A stretch of DNA of 64,000 bases from Acanthacorydalis orientalis. Its lineage: Eukaryota; Arthropoda; Insecta; Megaloptera; Corydalidae. The stretch is from positions 18,876,654-18,940,653 of the forward strand of contig CM068317.1 in NCBI GenBank assembly GCA_034766995.1, read 5' to 3'. Below are positions 1 through 10,444 of this stretch, in pieces. The notes beneath the pieces were generated by a model. The model saw only the letters and a program-made list of their open reading frames with translations. It searched no databases and had not been told where the DNA came from. Made by a program: the position numbers and the translations under genes. Each line of letters opens with the position of its first letter. Positions within the stretch are counted from its first letter, which is position 1.

Positions 1-418
1 TCGTGATAAATTATGACTCGAACATATTTCTTGTTCACATTTAATTATACAAATATATTATTATTTTATACTCGAATGACATAAAATCAATTCGGAAACT
101 ACTTGATCATTCGGTTCTTAAGATTACGTTGAAAAAACATTTTTGTTTATAAAATGTAATTTATTTATTGTCACGTATTTTCCATACTGAATATTCAAAC
201 AATGTTTATAAAATTTATTCAGTCTATAACACTTGAGAAATAATTACAAAGTTGTTTTCAAGAAAAAATAACAAATTAAATTTAATCAGTGATACTTACA
301 ATCAATCGTTTTCGGAGCACGTTTTAAATGTTTATTAGTTAAATAAAAATTGAAATAAATTCGCAGATTTAACACGTTCAACACGCTTAAATAATAAGAT
401 CATTATTATATTGATGTA

Positions 419-421
<3 letters not shown>
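1..421. other. AT-rich DNA, no gene seen
   Basis: No open frame of note and no recognisable repeat end. The stretch leads into the first (TA)n array. Confidence 0.6.

Positions 422-467
<46 letters not shown>
422..467. repeat. (TA)n microsatellite
   Basis: About 23 uninterrupted TA units, ending 3 bp before the terminal repeat of the mariner copy at 471. Confidence 0.95.
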
Positions 468-470
<3 letters not shown>

Positions 471-1330
471 TGGGTCGTTTGATAAGTATGGTAAAAAACA
501 AGTTAACACAGTCTTTCTGGAAAAAAATGATTTTAATTCTTAATATAGTCTCCATTAAAGAGGCACTTACACATGTTCCAGTAAGTTTCCAATTTTTTCA
601 TCTCGTCGGAAAAGTAGCTTTTCTCAAAATCTGCAAAATACTCATTGACGGCGGGGATGGCATCTTCATTCGACAAGAATTTCATCCCTTCGAGCCAAAT
701 TTTAAAATTTGGGAAGAGGAAGAAGTTGCACAGGACCAAGTCCGGACAATAGGGTGGTTGAAGAATCAATTCTAAGCCTAATTCGTGCAATTTTGTGATG
801 GCGATGGTCGATTATCCTGGTGAAACAGCACTTTTTTGTGCGCCAAACTTAACCGTTTTTGTTCCAATTCTTCTTTCAAACGGTTCAATAATGTTGTTTA
901 ATAGGCTCTTATTACCATTTTTCTCTTTGATAAGTAGTCGATCAGGATAATTCCTTCGGAAACCCAAAAAACAGTGACCAAAAACACCTTCCCAGCTGAC
1001 AAAACGGATTTCACCTTCTTCAGCGCTCTTTCATCAGTCGTTGTCCACTACTTTGACTGCTGCTTTGACTCAGGTGTGTAGTGGTGGATCCATATTTCAT
1101 CCACAGTGACGAATAGAGGCAAAAAGGCCTGCTCGTTTTTTTCCATTTTTGCGGCAACTAATATGATGCTCGCTTCAAGCATCTGTAGAACGTGAAAAAT
1201 ACGTCACTTCTGGCTGAAATTTCGCCTACGCTAGTTTGAAAAATAATACTTAATAGCCGTGACGTTACGAAACAAATGATGATAATGATACCCCATATCA
1301 TAGAAATTTACCAAACTTATCAAACGACAC
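471..1330 (-). mobile_element. Internally deleted mariner (copy A of the GAGGGTCGTTTG family)
   Basis: Both ends carry the family's inverted terminal repeat. The left end reads GGGTCGTTTGATAAGTATGG and the right end carries the complement (ACCAAACTTATCAAACGAC, ending near 1330). The element is about 860 bp, against 1306 bp for the full copy at 34460-35765. The missing ~450 bp is one block: the N-terminal codons near the right end jump straight to the AFL..F-VDE segment near 1133. Copy B at 27511-28310 has the same junction. (TA)n arrays lie on both sides, as expected for a TA-targeting mariner. Confidence 0.85.
530..1145 (-). pseudogene. Mariner transposase, broken (copy A)
   Basis: Read on the minus strand, the relic runs from a KNEQAFL segment through VTVDEIWIHHYTPESK (first catalytic Asp region) and LFHQDN (second Asp) to a C-terminal block at 533-790 with PPYCPDLVLCNFFLFP. 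There the third catalytic Asp of the DD34D triad has become Asn. The frame is interrupted by a stop just after SKQQSK and by shifts near HQDN. The N-terminal helix-turn-helix DNA-binding region is deleted. The family product cuts and pastes mariner DNA at TA sites; this copy cannot encode a working enzyme. Confidence 0.8.
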
Positions 1331-1331
1331 T

Positions 1332-1340
<9 letters not shown>

Positions 1341-1401
<61 letters not shown>
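1341..1401. repeat. (TA)n microsatellite with one interruption
   Basis: TA repeats broken once by TATTA near 1367, preceded by a short (TG)n run. The array lies about 10 bp outside the right end of mariner copy A. Confidence 0.9.
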
Positions 1402-1403
<2 letters not shown>

Positions 1404-2105
1404 TACCATTTGCTGAATTAGACCTGTGTACAAATGTGTCAATGTTTCATAATTTTATTAATTAGTTTAATATTTTAATTGTCTATTACTAATAAAAAAG
1501 TAACATTCTTTAAATGTTTTAAGTTTAACTGCCGCAAAGTAAGTAAAACTTAAAATTTTCTAATATTTTTCATACCTACATGAAAAACTACTTCAAATAT
1601 TTCATCATTTCTATTCGTTTTCTTTGCTTTTCTGTAATTTTTTGAAATAGGGTCATTTTTCAATATTTAAATACATGGGATATACACAAACTCTCTAAAC
1701 TGCACTGTACTTAGAATTATTGATTTTCAGTTTCTTTTAACGATGTTCTAAATAAGTTAAAAGTCGTTAGTAAAATAAAAATATCTGTTTCTGATTAATA
1801 TGTAAATCACAGAGTTCAGTCAATTTGAATGTAAAGAATGGATGAAAGAAATTCAACCTAAATGACTAATGAAACTCTCAGCACGACTGTTAAGAATTTG
1901 TAGAGAATTAAGACGAAAAAGAGAATTATTTAGATGAATGAAAAATTTAGAATCAATCAGATTTCGAATAGTACTCCGTAAAAATATCTTTTAAATAATA
2001 ATGAATCTATTATCATAAACATGAAGTATATTCATTTTTGTAAAATTAATCCTATGTACGAACAAGTATGTTACCTCTAATTCAATGAAAGATAAAGTAG
2101 ATATG
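1402..2105. other. AT-rich DNA, no gene seen
   Basis: No terminal repeats, transposase fragments or convincing coding frame on either strand. Confidence 0.5.
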
Positions 2106-2107
2106 TG

Positions 2108-2163
<56 letters not shown>

Positions 2164-2180
2164 CATATATATATATATAC

Positions 2181-2217
<37 letters not shown>
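2106..2217. repeat. Compound (TA)n array with ACAT interruptions
   Basis: TA blocks of about 14-22 bp are punctuated by single C or G changes at fairly regular spacing, giving a higher-order pattern inside the microsatellite. Apparent Tyr-Ile polypeptides here are repeat translations, not genes. Confidence 0.9.
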
Positions 2218-2399
2218 AAAGAGTATATTGATTTTTTACTTAATGCCTCGGAGCTCTGCTTGGCGAAGGAATGAAATACAACCCTACTGACGGTCAAAAC
2301 TATTTCATACTAATTCACCAACCTGCATACGAATTAAAAATTCATGAATAGAATTCATCCACATATTAAAAATTCTCTATCGTAAGTATACACACATAC

Positions 2400-2401
<2 letters not shown>

Positions 2402-2461
<60 letters not shown>
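2402..2461. repeat. (TA)n microsatellite
   Basis: About 30 pure TA units. No transposon end was recognised beside it. Confidence 0.95.
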
Positions 2462-2465
<4 letters not shown>

Positions 2466-2726
2466 TGTATTTGTGTGTATATATGCGAAAAAAATACAAG
2501 ATCGAATTTTAAAAAAAACAAATCTCATTGATATCACTTTATTATTTGAAATACTTGCCCTATAATTCAATACATTTTATTAATAATTTCAACATTTTTT
2601 TAAAAAAAAATATTTTTACAAACGATAATTTTACCACGATTTATAAAACACAAGTTTAACATCGTGACCGAAGCATTTAGAAATTATGATCCATATCAAC
2701 AGTAGCATAAGTTTAAATAGACAAAA

Positions 2727-2969
2727 TTAGTAACAACCTAAAGCGACGAAGCCTGAATACATCACGGTTTCATAGAACATTAAAAACCCCGATTGCCCCG
2801 CATCTTCAGCTATTCGTTTCATCACCCTACAGACTGTATATCCGATTAATAGTTCTCTTCCGTGTTGATCTGCTTCTCCTCTAAATGGACCCCAAATTAA
2901 AACATGAGTCAAGGTTTCAGCCTGACAATCACTCGCATCGTCAAGTACAGCAAGCAATGTACACGATTA
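2727..2969 (-). CDS. Unrecognised GC-rich open frame, candidate host exon
   Basis: A stop-free minus-strand frame of about 76 codons runs from an upstream stop near 2967 to a stop at 2727. It reads LLAVLDDASDCQAETLTHVL at the start and ends MFYETVMYSGFVALGCY. GC content is clearly higher than the flanks, and the other minus-strand frame I read through contains several stops. I see no signal peptide, transmembrane segment or known motif, and I do not recognise the family. There is no ATG at the start; possible splice acceptors (TGCGAG, TTGTCAG) and a donor-like TTTAG/GTTGTT are weak. It could be an exon, a fragment of an unknown element, or chance. No transposon ends flank it. Confidence 0.2.
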
Positions 2970-2995
2970 ATTATAGTTTTAAAAAAGTTATTAGT

Positions 2996-3008
<13 letters not shown>

Positions 3009-3032
<24 letters not shown>
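3009..3032. repeat. (TA)n microsatellite
   Basis: A short TA array flanked by ACATACAT units, 11 bp outside the left end of the Tigger-like element. Confidence 0.9.
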
Positions 3033-3033
<1 letters not shown>

Positions 3034-3043
3034 CATACACAAA

Positions 3044-4355
3044 CAGTGAAATCTTTTTTATGCGCTAGATGCGTACCACAGAATGCCGTATATAAAAAAA
3101 TCGCACAAAAAAGATATAACTTACGTTGAAAAATTAGGGATACGTTCCATAATTTTCTAAAATCGCATAAAACCAAAGCAATGAGTTAAAATACAACCAA
3201 CATCGATAAAAAGTTTATAAAAATTCAGGAAAGTAAGAAAGCCTAAACAATTCCTTCGAAAACCTGAAAGAAATTGATATAAAACCTAAAATAAATTTGT
3301 TTTAAAACTTTATTCATTAAATTTTGTTGAAAAGTAATATTCTTTTTACATTTTTTCATCACAATTATCGTCACTATCTGACATTATTCGGCACCATTTG
3401 CGAAATGGTGAGAAATCATTTTCATCACTAAAAGAGATAGTCAGTACATCAGATCTGCATGGTACAATGCTTCTTCATAAACAGAATTAGCGTCAACTTC
3501 ACTCGCCTTCTGTCTTGATTTTTTTCTCTGACAATGTAATCAGTAATTAAACTTTGCGATGATGATTTTATTAACATTTTATGCAATTGGCGATATGCAG
3601 ACACCATATAATTCTTCAGCTCATGTTGGAATTTGAAGACTCGTTCAGAATTTGTGCCATGAACAAGAAAATGATTTTCTAATTAATTGCAAAGAGGAAG
3701 ACCGTCTCGAATTATATTTGCAGTGCGGAGAACAGTGTTTTCTTCCGCTTCACTATCGTTTTCTGAATCTTCGACGACATCTAAAGTTATACCGATAATA
3801 TCAACATCACTTAAGGGATTATCCACAAACAATTCTTCGATATCATTCTGGCTAAAGGTATTAAAATCCTCACCACCAATTTCATGTGCCAAAGTAATGA
3901 TTTCAACTGATAATGTCAATGTTTGAATGGTTGCAGTTTGCAACACATCCAACCCAAGCTGCTTTCCAGCAAATATTTAAAGTTTCTTGTCTTATTTCAG
4001 CGATAGCGGATACAACATGATTTAAACAGTCCAAAATAGATTTTTTTCCAAATGTCTAGTTACTGTTAATATCGAATTTTCTAATTTATCTAATATAGAT
4101 TGATAAGTGCGCTTAAGGTAAAATTTTTTAAAAGTAGCAATTATGCCTTGATCAAATGGCTGAATAATGCTTGTTGTATTTGGCGGAAAAGACACTACCT
4201 GCACATTTGGATGTTATAAATATAGATGACCTGGTGCATTTTCAACTATTAATAGAACTTTAAAATCGATAGCTTTCTGTTTTATATAATTTGCATGAAA
4301 ATGCACCACATAACTTTAAAACCGCATTAAAAAGATAGATATAAAAAGACTTGAC

Positions 4356-4357
<2 letters not shown>
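3044..4357 (-). mobile_element. Tigger/pogo-like DNA transposon, copy 1
   Basis: The left end CAGTGAAATCTTTTTTATGC and the complement of the right end, CAGTCAAGTCTTTTTATATC, form an imperfect inverted repeat of the CAGT type used by Tigger and pogo elements. Subterminal AAAATCGCATAAAACC-like sequence is also typical. The length is about 1.3 kb, and the coding remnant is on the minus strand. TA arrays lie on both sides. A rearranged relative lies at 44539-46192. Confidence 0.7.
3380..4275 (-). pseudogene. Tigger-like (DDE_1) transposase, C-terminal relic
   Basis: Minus-strand translation gives LLIVENAPGHLYL, the second catalytic region with Asp changed to Glu, followed after one stop by VVSFPPNTTSIIQPFDQG, which holds the third catalytic Asp. 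It continues as TFKKFYLKRTYQSILDKLEN. A second block at 3683-3952 contains an acidic stretch (SENDSEAEEN) and matches the tail of Tigger-class proteins. Stops and frameshifts separate the blocks, and the N-terminal DNA-binding domains are absent. The family moves DNA by cut and paste into TA sites. This copy is dead. Confidence 0.75.

Positions 4358-4408
<51 letters not shown>
4358..4408. repeat. (TA)n microsatellite
   Basis: Starts directly at the right end of the Tigger copy and has one ACAT interruption. Confidence 0.95.
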
Positions 4409-4412
<4 letters not shown>

Positions 4413-5047
4413 ATGTACATCTATCCATATAACATGCGACACGGCGAAAAATTATAAAATAATTTCACAATAGAAAACTAATATAAAAGTCTGCATTCCA
4501 AACATAAACCCATTGATATGTTCTATACAGCATACAATCTTTTCAATCAATATTTTAATATCTCCGTCAAATAAATTTTAAATCTGAAAAATACTTTACT
4601 ACATTCTAATACATTTAATTGAATAGTATGATTTAAAAAAAAATATGAAATTTTGTCTTCCATAAATGATTGCATTCCACAGAAACTATACAAAATCTAT
4701 AAAAATATAATGCTGAAACAATTATTGATTATATTTTAAATCTTACATGTTCTCTGTGTACTTTACTGCGCATAAACATTATTACAATCACAAATAAAAT
4801 GTTCAATATTCACATATTAAACATTTTGTTCAAAAAAAATTTTGGTGAGGTTTGTGAGGAGTAAAGATTCCTTTGTAGTAGTGAAGTTAACTACAATTCC
4901 AAAACTACACATATGATGAAAAAGTCACTTAAAAATTGTGTACTGAGAATACTTCGTACAAAATTATTGATTAAGATAAATTATATTCGAAAAATAAAAT
5001 ACATGATTATGATATTCCATTAACTTTTATTTTTTATATTGTTTTGT
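4409..5047. other. AT-rich DNA, no gene seen
   Basis: No coding frame, terminal repeat or structured RNA signal recognised. Confidence 0.5.
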
Positions 5048-5938
5048 AGGGGAGACAGGGGTAAAGTGAACTACGAGGCTAAGTGAACCTTTGATTTTTG
5101 AGCCAGTTAAAAACGTGTCATGAAGTGGTCTTTAGTATTGTGAGTTACTTTTAATGTCCCCACGTGGCCAATGTAGTTTAATTAAGTTCTGTGTAACGGT
5201 TCCGGTTTTATTACGCTTTGAGTGTGTCAGCACTGCAAAAGTAAATTTTTGTTCTCGTGGAAATTTTTAATTATTTACAACTGTTTGCTGTAAACAATTC
5301 TGAATATAAGTGATTATAAAATTTTAAGGCCTCTTGAGCACATTACTATTACTTTTTTTTGTCATATTTATGATATTAATATATTTTTTATAATTAAAGT
5401 TGAAATATACATGCGGGGTTAAATGAACCTGATGGGACCGGGGCTAAGTCAATGTGATCTTAGCGAATAAAAATACACTATGAAATTGAATCTGGTAGGT
5501 CCAGGATTGGAAAAGTGTAGAAGAATTTCTTAAGAGGAATACACAGTCTCTATACAGAAGTCGGAAGCTACAAGTTTGGCACGTGCCACGAGCTTCAACA
5601 GCACAAATGTTAACCGATTCTTTGGGTCGTTGAAAAAAGTATAGGATAAATATCGTTTTTCCGGTTCATTGTAAACATGGACGAAGAAGCTTACAGCAGA
5701 TCAGAAGAAGACTAAACAAAGAAAAAAGGGACTCTTACGAAAAAACCAGCTTATAGTAATCCGATTCTAAGTGTCTTTTTCATTTCTTAATTTAGAAAAA
5801 AAGTTTTATACAATACATATAGATTATAAAAAAGGCTAAATAAAATGTATTAAATACTTTTCATGATAAAAACTTTTATTTTTAACCAACTTTTAATATA
5901 GGAATTTATTTAACCTCAGGGGCAGATCCACTTAACCC
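5048..5938 (+). mobile_element. Pogo/jerky-like transposon relic
   Basis: The left side carries GGGGTAAAGTGAAC and CTAAGTGAACC. An internal variant lies at 5413-5455, and the right side holds the inverted form CCACTTAACCC near 5928-5938. The ends are therefore related to the motif GGGTTAAGTGAACC but too decayed to place exactly. A transposase fragment inside confirms a mobile element. The ends are approximate. Confidence 0.5.
5562..5760 (+). pseudogene. Pogo/jerky-class transposase fragment
   Basis: The plus-strand frame reads SEATSLARATSFNSTNVNRF then FGSLKKV-stop-DKYRFS. This matches the conserved stretch that precedes the first catalytic Asp in pogo, Tigger and jerky-type proteins. In a second frame the sequence continues as IVNMDEEAYSRSEED, where the Asp corresponds to the family's N-x-DE motif. 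At least two stops and a frameshift are present, and nothing upstream or downstream is recognisable, so this is a small relic of a protein usually several hundred residues long. Confidence 0.55.
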
Positions 5939-6469
5939 AGAAAATTTTGATATGTCAAGTTTTTTACATCTTCACTTTTTCTTAAATAACGAGAAAGATA
6001 CAAAATGAATACTAAAACTGCCTATACATTTTTGTAGCTAAGGGTTTTGACCTTTGCAATATTTATATTATTTTGAATTACAAATTGAAAAAAAAATATA
6101 TCGAAAGAAAAGATACTCAAGTTAAAGTGTTAGATATTTTTACAAAATGAGAAATTAATTTCTCGTATAAATTTAAATTACACTCATCGTTCAAATAACA
6201 TTGAATAACGCGGGCCTGTTATATTTGCAATGGGTATTGTTCGTAAGTTAATAATCAATAATCATAATAGGGGTATTCACGAGGTCAGTATATACGCAAG
6301 TATAATCTGCAATTTGCCAGAAACACCATATTAAATCAGGTGATTTTTGCTGATATGTGCATTTACGTACTTCTGTAATTCGTTTCTTTTCTGTAGTTTC
6401 TTATTGCCTGTACACCACAATAAACTGTATGTAGTTTACATATTGATATACATTTCTGTCGAATTATAA

Positions 6470-6471
<2 letters not shown>
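5939..6471. other. AT-rich DNA, no gene seen
   Basis: No recognisable gene or repeat end. Confidence 0.4.
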
Positions 6472-6541
<70 letters not shown>

Positions 6542-6550
6542 CATACATAC
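6472..6550. repeat. (TA)n array with (CATA)n tail
   Basis: A pure TA tract with one early ACAT break, grading into ACATACATACATAC at the right end. Confidence 0.95.
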
Positions 6551-7052
6551 CAAGAGCAGCTAAAGTTTTGCGTAGGTATCATAACTGTTCAATATCTTGA
6601 GATATTAAGGTAACACAAAAAAGAAGGAAATCTTAAAATATAACTTTTAAAATGATTAAACAAGTATTTATTTTTCAATATATTTACCAGGACCGGCGAT
6701 ACATTTCTACTAATGTACAACAAGTTTCTTTATTCGGTCAGTAAAGAAATTTGATATCTGTTACTTCAGCCAATTCCTACGATGGCCTTAACTTAGTCAA
6801 CAGACTCAAAATGTTTTCTTTATGATCAAGCCTTATTACTATGAATAAGTGGATCGGGACTATAAAGAGGATGTGACAGGACATCAATTATGTTTCACAT
6901 CAAAGCTTCCAGAATAAGTATTGAACGTTTGATCTCTCATTATCATAATGAAGCACAGTTTAATGATGTTTAAACTAAGACTACCATAAAGGATTGCAAT
7001 ATATCAAACAATTTGAAAGTTATGAGCTTCTGGTAAACTTTTTCATTAATCG

Positions 7053-7054
<2 letters not shown>
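6551..7054. other. AT-rich DNA, no gene seen
   Basis: No recognisable coding frame or repeat end before the next TA array. Confidence 0.4.

Positions 7055-7088
<34 letters not shown>
7055..7088. repeat. (TA)n microsatellite
   Basis: Directly abuts the left terminal repeat of the mariner at 7089. Confidence 0.95.
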
Positions 7089-7089
<1 letters not shown>

Positions 7090-8010
7090 GATGTCAGACA
7101 ATTAAGTAATGCGACAAAATTCAAAAATCGAGTATATTTAAAAATTAAGGTACATCGCTGCGATCCCCTTCAAAGTAGTCCCCTCTCGCATCTATACACT
7201 TATTCCAGCGAGTTTTCCAGTTTTCGTAACAATTCTGGAACACTTCTTGTGGGACCTCTCCGAGTACCCTCGTCACAGATTCTTGGATATCTTCAACGGA
7301 GTCAAAATGTCGACCTTTGACGAATTTTTTCATATGGGGGAATAGGAAAAAGTCGCAGGGTGACATGTCCGGTGAATAGGGCGGTTGTGGTAACGTTGCG
7401 ATGCCTTTAGACGCCAAAAACTGAGAGACACTGAACGCACTGTGACAGGGAGCATTGTCGTGATGCAGAACCCAAGTCTTCGCGATCTCTGGACGCACTC
7501 AGAGCACCCTTTTTCGTAATTTTTCGAGCACATTGCGGTAGAATACTTGATTTACGGTTTGTCCAGGTGGTACGAACTCTTTGTGAACCACCCCTTTGCT
7601 GTCGAAGAAGCAAATCAACATGGTTTTCACTTTGGACTTGCTCATTCTCGCCTTCTTTGGCCTTGGTGCTCCAGGGGACAGCCACTGTTGGCTTTGTCGT
7701 TTAGTTTCGGGGTCATATTGAAAGAACCAACTTTCATCACCAGTAATAACTCGATCGAGAAGAGTAGGATCACTTTCAACCTGCTCGAGACAATCTTGAG
7801 CGATGTTCATTCGGTGGGCTTCGTGACATGCACTACTCGCGCGTTGTTACAAAACACTAAACAGCTGGCGAAGAAATAATCGTACGAGGGTGGTCAAGGT
7901 CTCAATCGAGAGAGTAGGGATCTGCTATTACGGTGGCGGAGTTACAGGTTCGCAGTGTTACCACAGGCCGAGAAAAAAAATCGGTCGCATTACTTAATTG
8001 TCTGACCTCG
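7089..8010 (-). mobile_element. Mariner, N-terminal deletion derivative (GTCAGACAATTAAG family)
   Basis: The terminal inverted repeats are near perfect: the left reads CGATGTCAGACAATTAAGTA and the complement of the right reads CGAGGTCAGACAATTAAGTA, both continuing to ATGCGAC. Only one difference is visible in about 27 bp. The element is 922 bp against roughly 1.3 kb for a full mariner. The missing part is the DNA-binding N-terminus, between about 7870 and 7975. TA arrays flank both ends. The well-preserved ends and reading frame suggest it is younger than the neighbouring mariners. Confidence 0.9.
7145..7870 (-). pseudogene. Mariner transposase catalytic domain, one nonsense codon
   Basis: The minus strand encodes the catalytic half of a DD34D mariner transposase. 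VITGDESWFFQYDPETK gives the first Asp, LHHDNAPCH the second, and PPYSPDMSPCDFFLFP the third; there are 34 residues between the second and third. The protein finishes with the usual C-terminal tail ending DARGDYFEGDRSDVP. The only break I see in the catalytic part is an in-frame TGA at 7499-7501, probably CGA to TGA, since both flanking segments share one frame. Upstream of residue HRMNIAQD the helix-turn-helix region is missing, so it could not bind its own ends even if read through. Confidence 0.85.
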
Positions 8011-8014
8011 TATG

Positions 8015-8060
8015 TATATATATATATATATGATACCTCGTGTGTATATATATATATATA
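8015..8060. repeat. Two short (TA)n arrays separated by TGATACCTCGTGTG
   Basis: TA tracts at 8015-8031 and 8044-8060 lie between the right end of one mariner and the left end of the next. Confidence 0.9.
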
Positions 8061-8070
8061 CACGAGGTAT
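8033..8070. repeat. Inverted repeat around a TA core
   Basis: ATACCTCGTG at 8033-8042 is the exact complement of CACGAGGTAT at 8061-8070, with an 18-bp TA-rich core. The right arm is the outer end of the mariner at 8061, so the left arm looks like a second, solitary copy of that mariner end in the opposite orientation. Confidence 0.75.
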
Positions 8071-9305
8071 GTCCATATACTTCTTGGAATCAGGTATAGA
8101 TTCCATTGTAAGTGAAAGAATTTTTATGGTATTTTGAAGTACCATGTCTATTATGATCGTATATACATTTTCAACCTAATGGATTAAGTATTTTATCTTA
8201 CACAGTTATTAGAAATAATTGGTCTCAAAAACTGGAAGTACGTATGTCTTCATAAGAAATAATATCGAAAATCGTACCATGATCAAATACTTACTTAAGA
8301 AGGATTCAAACGTAACAGAGAGCAAAGCCGATGTGGACGAGACTTCTGGGGAATCTACTTCTTCATATTTGACTGCAAGGTAAGTATGCATCTCTGTTCA
8401 ACCGTGGTAGAGAAAGTGTGGAAGATGACCGATTGAAAGTGCGTGAGATTGCTAACTCCGTGGGCACCTCAGTTCATTGGATTCATCATATCCTAACTGA
8501 TGGTTATTTGTAAAGTCTCCGCGCATCTCCGTGCGCTGAATACCGCGTTTTCTCAAAGGACCAAAAACGTATTAGAACTGTCACTATGAAGGAGTGTCAT
8601 ACGAGATAAATTTTACAGATTTTTCTGGAATAGGTCTAGTTATTCCAGAAAAATCCATAACATTTCTCGTGTCGATTTGTGACTAGCAATGAAACATGAA
8701 CACATCACTATACACTCAAAACAAAGGAATAACAAAGACAATGGAAACATAGCAATTCTCCATCGCCGAAGAACGTGAAAACGGTTTCATTGGTTGAAAA
8801 GGTTACAACGTCTGCTTTTGTAGATAAAAAGTGAATAATAATGATTTATTGTCTTGAAAAAGGTTAAACTATCAAGTAAAACTACTATTGCGCGGAAAAC
8901 TAGACAATTGAAAGCTAAAATCAGAGTGAAAAGGCCTCACATGAATAAAAAAGTACTCTGTTACTATGAAAATGACCCAATGCATACAATCAGAATTACA
9001 GGATAAAAAAACAACAAACTCAACTTTCAATTGGTGTCCCTTCTATCATTCGGCATCTTCGTTTTCTCACACCTTAAAATATTCCCGGTAGAAAAGAAAT
9101 TTGGGTCGAACATGGAGGTTATCACTGAACTAAATGATTATTTTTAAGACCGTGACGAAATGTCTTATTCTGACGGTACAAAGACATTTGAATACTCGTT
9201 AGAATAAATGTATTATTAAATTATATTGAAAAATAAAAAATATTTCACAACGTTTTTTTTATTATATTATAGCCAATCCCGTAAACATTTCGAACACCCC
9301 TCGTG
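8061..9305 (+). mobile_element. Old full-length mariner (CACGAGG family)
   Basis: The left end CACGAGGTATGTCC and the complement of the right end, CACGAGGGGTGTTC, form a decayed inverted repeat. The length of 1245 bp is that of a complete mariner. TA arrays abut both sides. Transposase fragments inside are ordered as in the family but riddled with stops. Confidence 0.7.
8390..9200 (+). pseudogene. Mariner transposase, heavily decayed
   Basis: The first block reads GRESVEDDRLKVREIANSVG then TSVHWIHHILTDGYL, the paired-type helix-turn-helix linker region of mariner transposases. Near 8690 a second block reads HHYTLKTKE followed by SPSPKNVKTVSLVEKV, just after the first catalytic Asp region. 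Near 9100 the C-terminal tail KKFGSNMEVITELNDYF is recognisable. Stops and frameshifts lie between and within the blocks, and the second and third catalytic residues cannot be located. Confidence 0.65.
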
Positions 9306-9330
9306 TATATATATATATATATATATATAT
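9306..9330. repeat. (TA)n microsatellite
   Basis: Abuts the right end of the mariner at 8061-9305. Confidence 0.9.
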
Positions 9331-9585
9331 GTTTTTACTATTTAGAATAGTATTAAATATTTCTATAATCAAATGTCAATAACTGTTACTTGAATTTTCT
9401 AAAATTTTATTTTTTCTAACAAAAAATTCTTATAAATGTATCTAACATAATTCTTCTGACATATGATTCTCCATTAAAGATTGCCCAGTAGGGATGCAAT
9501 TTCTTAAGGGGTTATATTTCATAGATGTCAAAACATCAGATGTATTTTTTTGACATTAGTAGACTTTTGATACTGCCATTTTGTC

Positions 9586-10444
9586 ATGACTTCGTATTCT
9601 ACAAAACAACGCATTGAAATAATAAAATTGTATTATAAAAATGGCCGTTCTATAAAAAATATATGTCATAAATTATATGATATTTATTCTCGAAATACTC
9701 CTCCATCTGAATAAACAATTTTTCGATTAGTGAGTAAATTTGAAGAGACTGGATCGATTATAGATAAAGAAACATCAACACGTATTCGTAGTGCTCGTTC
9801 TGAAGAAAACATTGACTTGGTTCGTGAAAGGATGTATTGGAAGGGACAGCAATATCGATTCCACGACGTTCACAGACGACCACATGGCTTATTTTGCATA
9901 AGGATTTATTGCTGAAAGTTTATAAAGGTTCAATTAACTCAAGAATTGAAGCCAGCAGACTATTCACTGTGTCAGAGATTATTTAACTGGTTACTGGAAC
10001 AACAACACGGTTTTTCTGAAAAAGCCATATTTAGCGATGAGGCTTATTTTGAACTCCATGTCTACGTTAACAAGCAAAATTGCCAAATCTGGGCAGAAGA
10101 AAATCCTAGGGTGATCGTTGAGATGCCACTGCATACAGAACGAGTGACTGTTTGGTACGCACTTTGGTCTGGTGGAGTCATTGGTCCTTATTTTTTTGAG
10201 AATCAGGATGGTAAATGGTTTACTGTGAATGGAGAAAAATATCGAAACATGGTAACCACTTTTTATGGGCAGAATTGAATGATATTGATCTAGAGACATG
10301 TGGTTCCAGTAGAACGGTTCCACAAGCAACAAATCTGGTGAAACAATTGGTTTATTGAGAATGAAATGTCAAGGTTGCGTTATTTACAGAAATAAGTATA
10401 TTAATTGGCCACGGAGATCCTGCGATTTAATACCGCTGAGCTAT
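9586..10444 (+). pseudogene. Tc1/IS630-like transposase pseudogene
   Basis: ATG at 9586 opens MTSYSTKQRIEIIKLYYKNG, the helix-turn-helix start of a large insect Tc1/mariner-superfamily lineage. After one stop it continues FRLVSKFEETGSIIDKETST and IRSARSEEN. A second block (9946-10278) gives EKAIFSDEAYFELHVYVNKQ with the first catalytic Asp, then AEENPRVIVEMPLHTERVTV and SGGVIGPYFFEN. Near 10405 WPRRSCDLIPLSYLT corresponds to the third catalytic segment, with Asp replaced by Ser. The central DNA-binding linker is partly missing and the second Asp motif is destroyed. No clear terminal repeats were found. Confidence 0.75.

Noticed and set aside
2106..2217. Regularly interrupted repeat resembling a repeat-spacer array
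   Set aside because: Units are simple TA tracts with single-base changes. There are no unique spacers and no cas genes, and the DNA is eukaryotic.
2082..2297. Open frames made of alternating Tyr-Ile residues here and at many other places
   Set aside because: They are translations of (TA)n microsatellites, not proteins.
7547..7879. 110-codon plus-strand frame
   Set aside because: It is the complement of the mariner catalytic domain on the minus strand.
9991..10332. 113-codon minus-strand frame
   Set aside because: It is antisense to the Tc1-like transposase, whose plus-strand motifs are clear.
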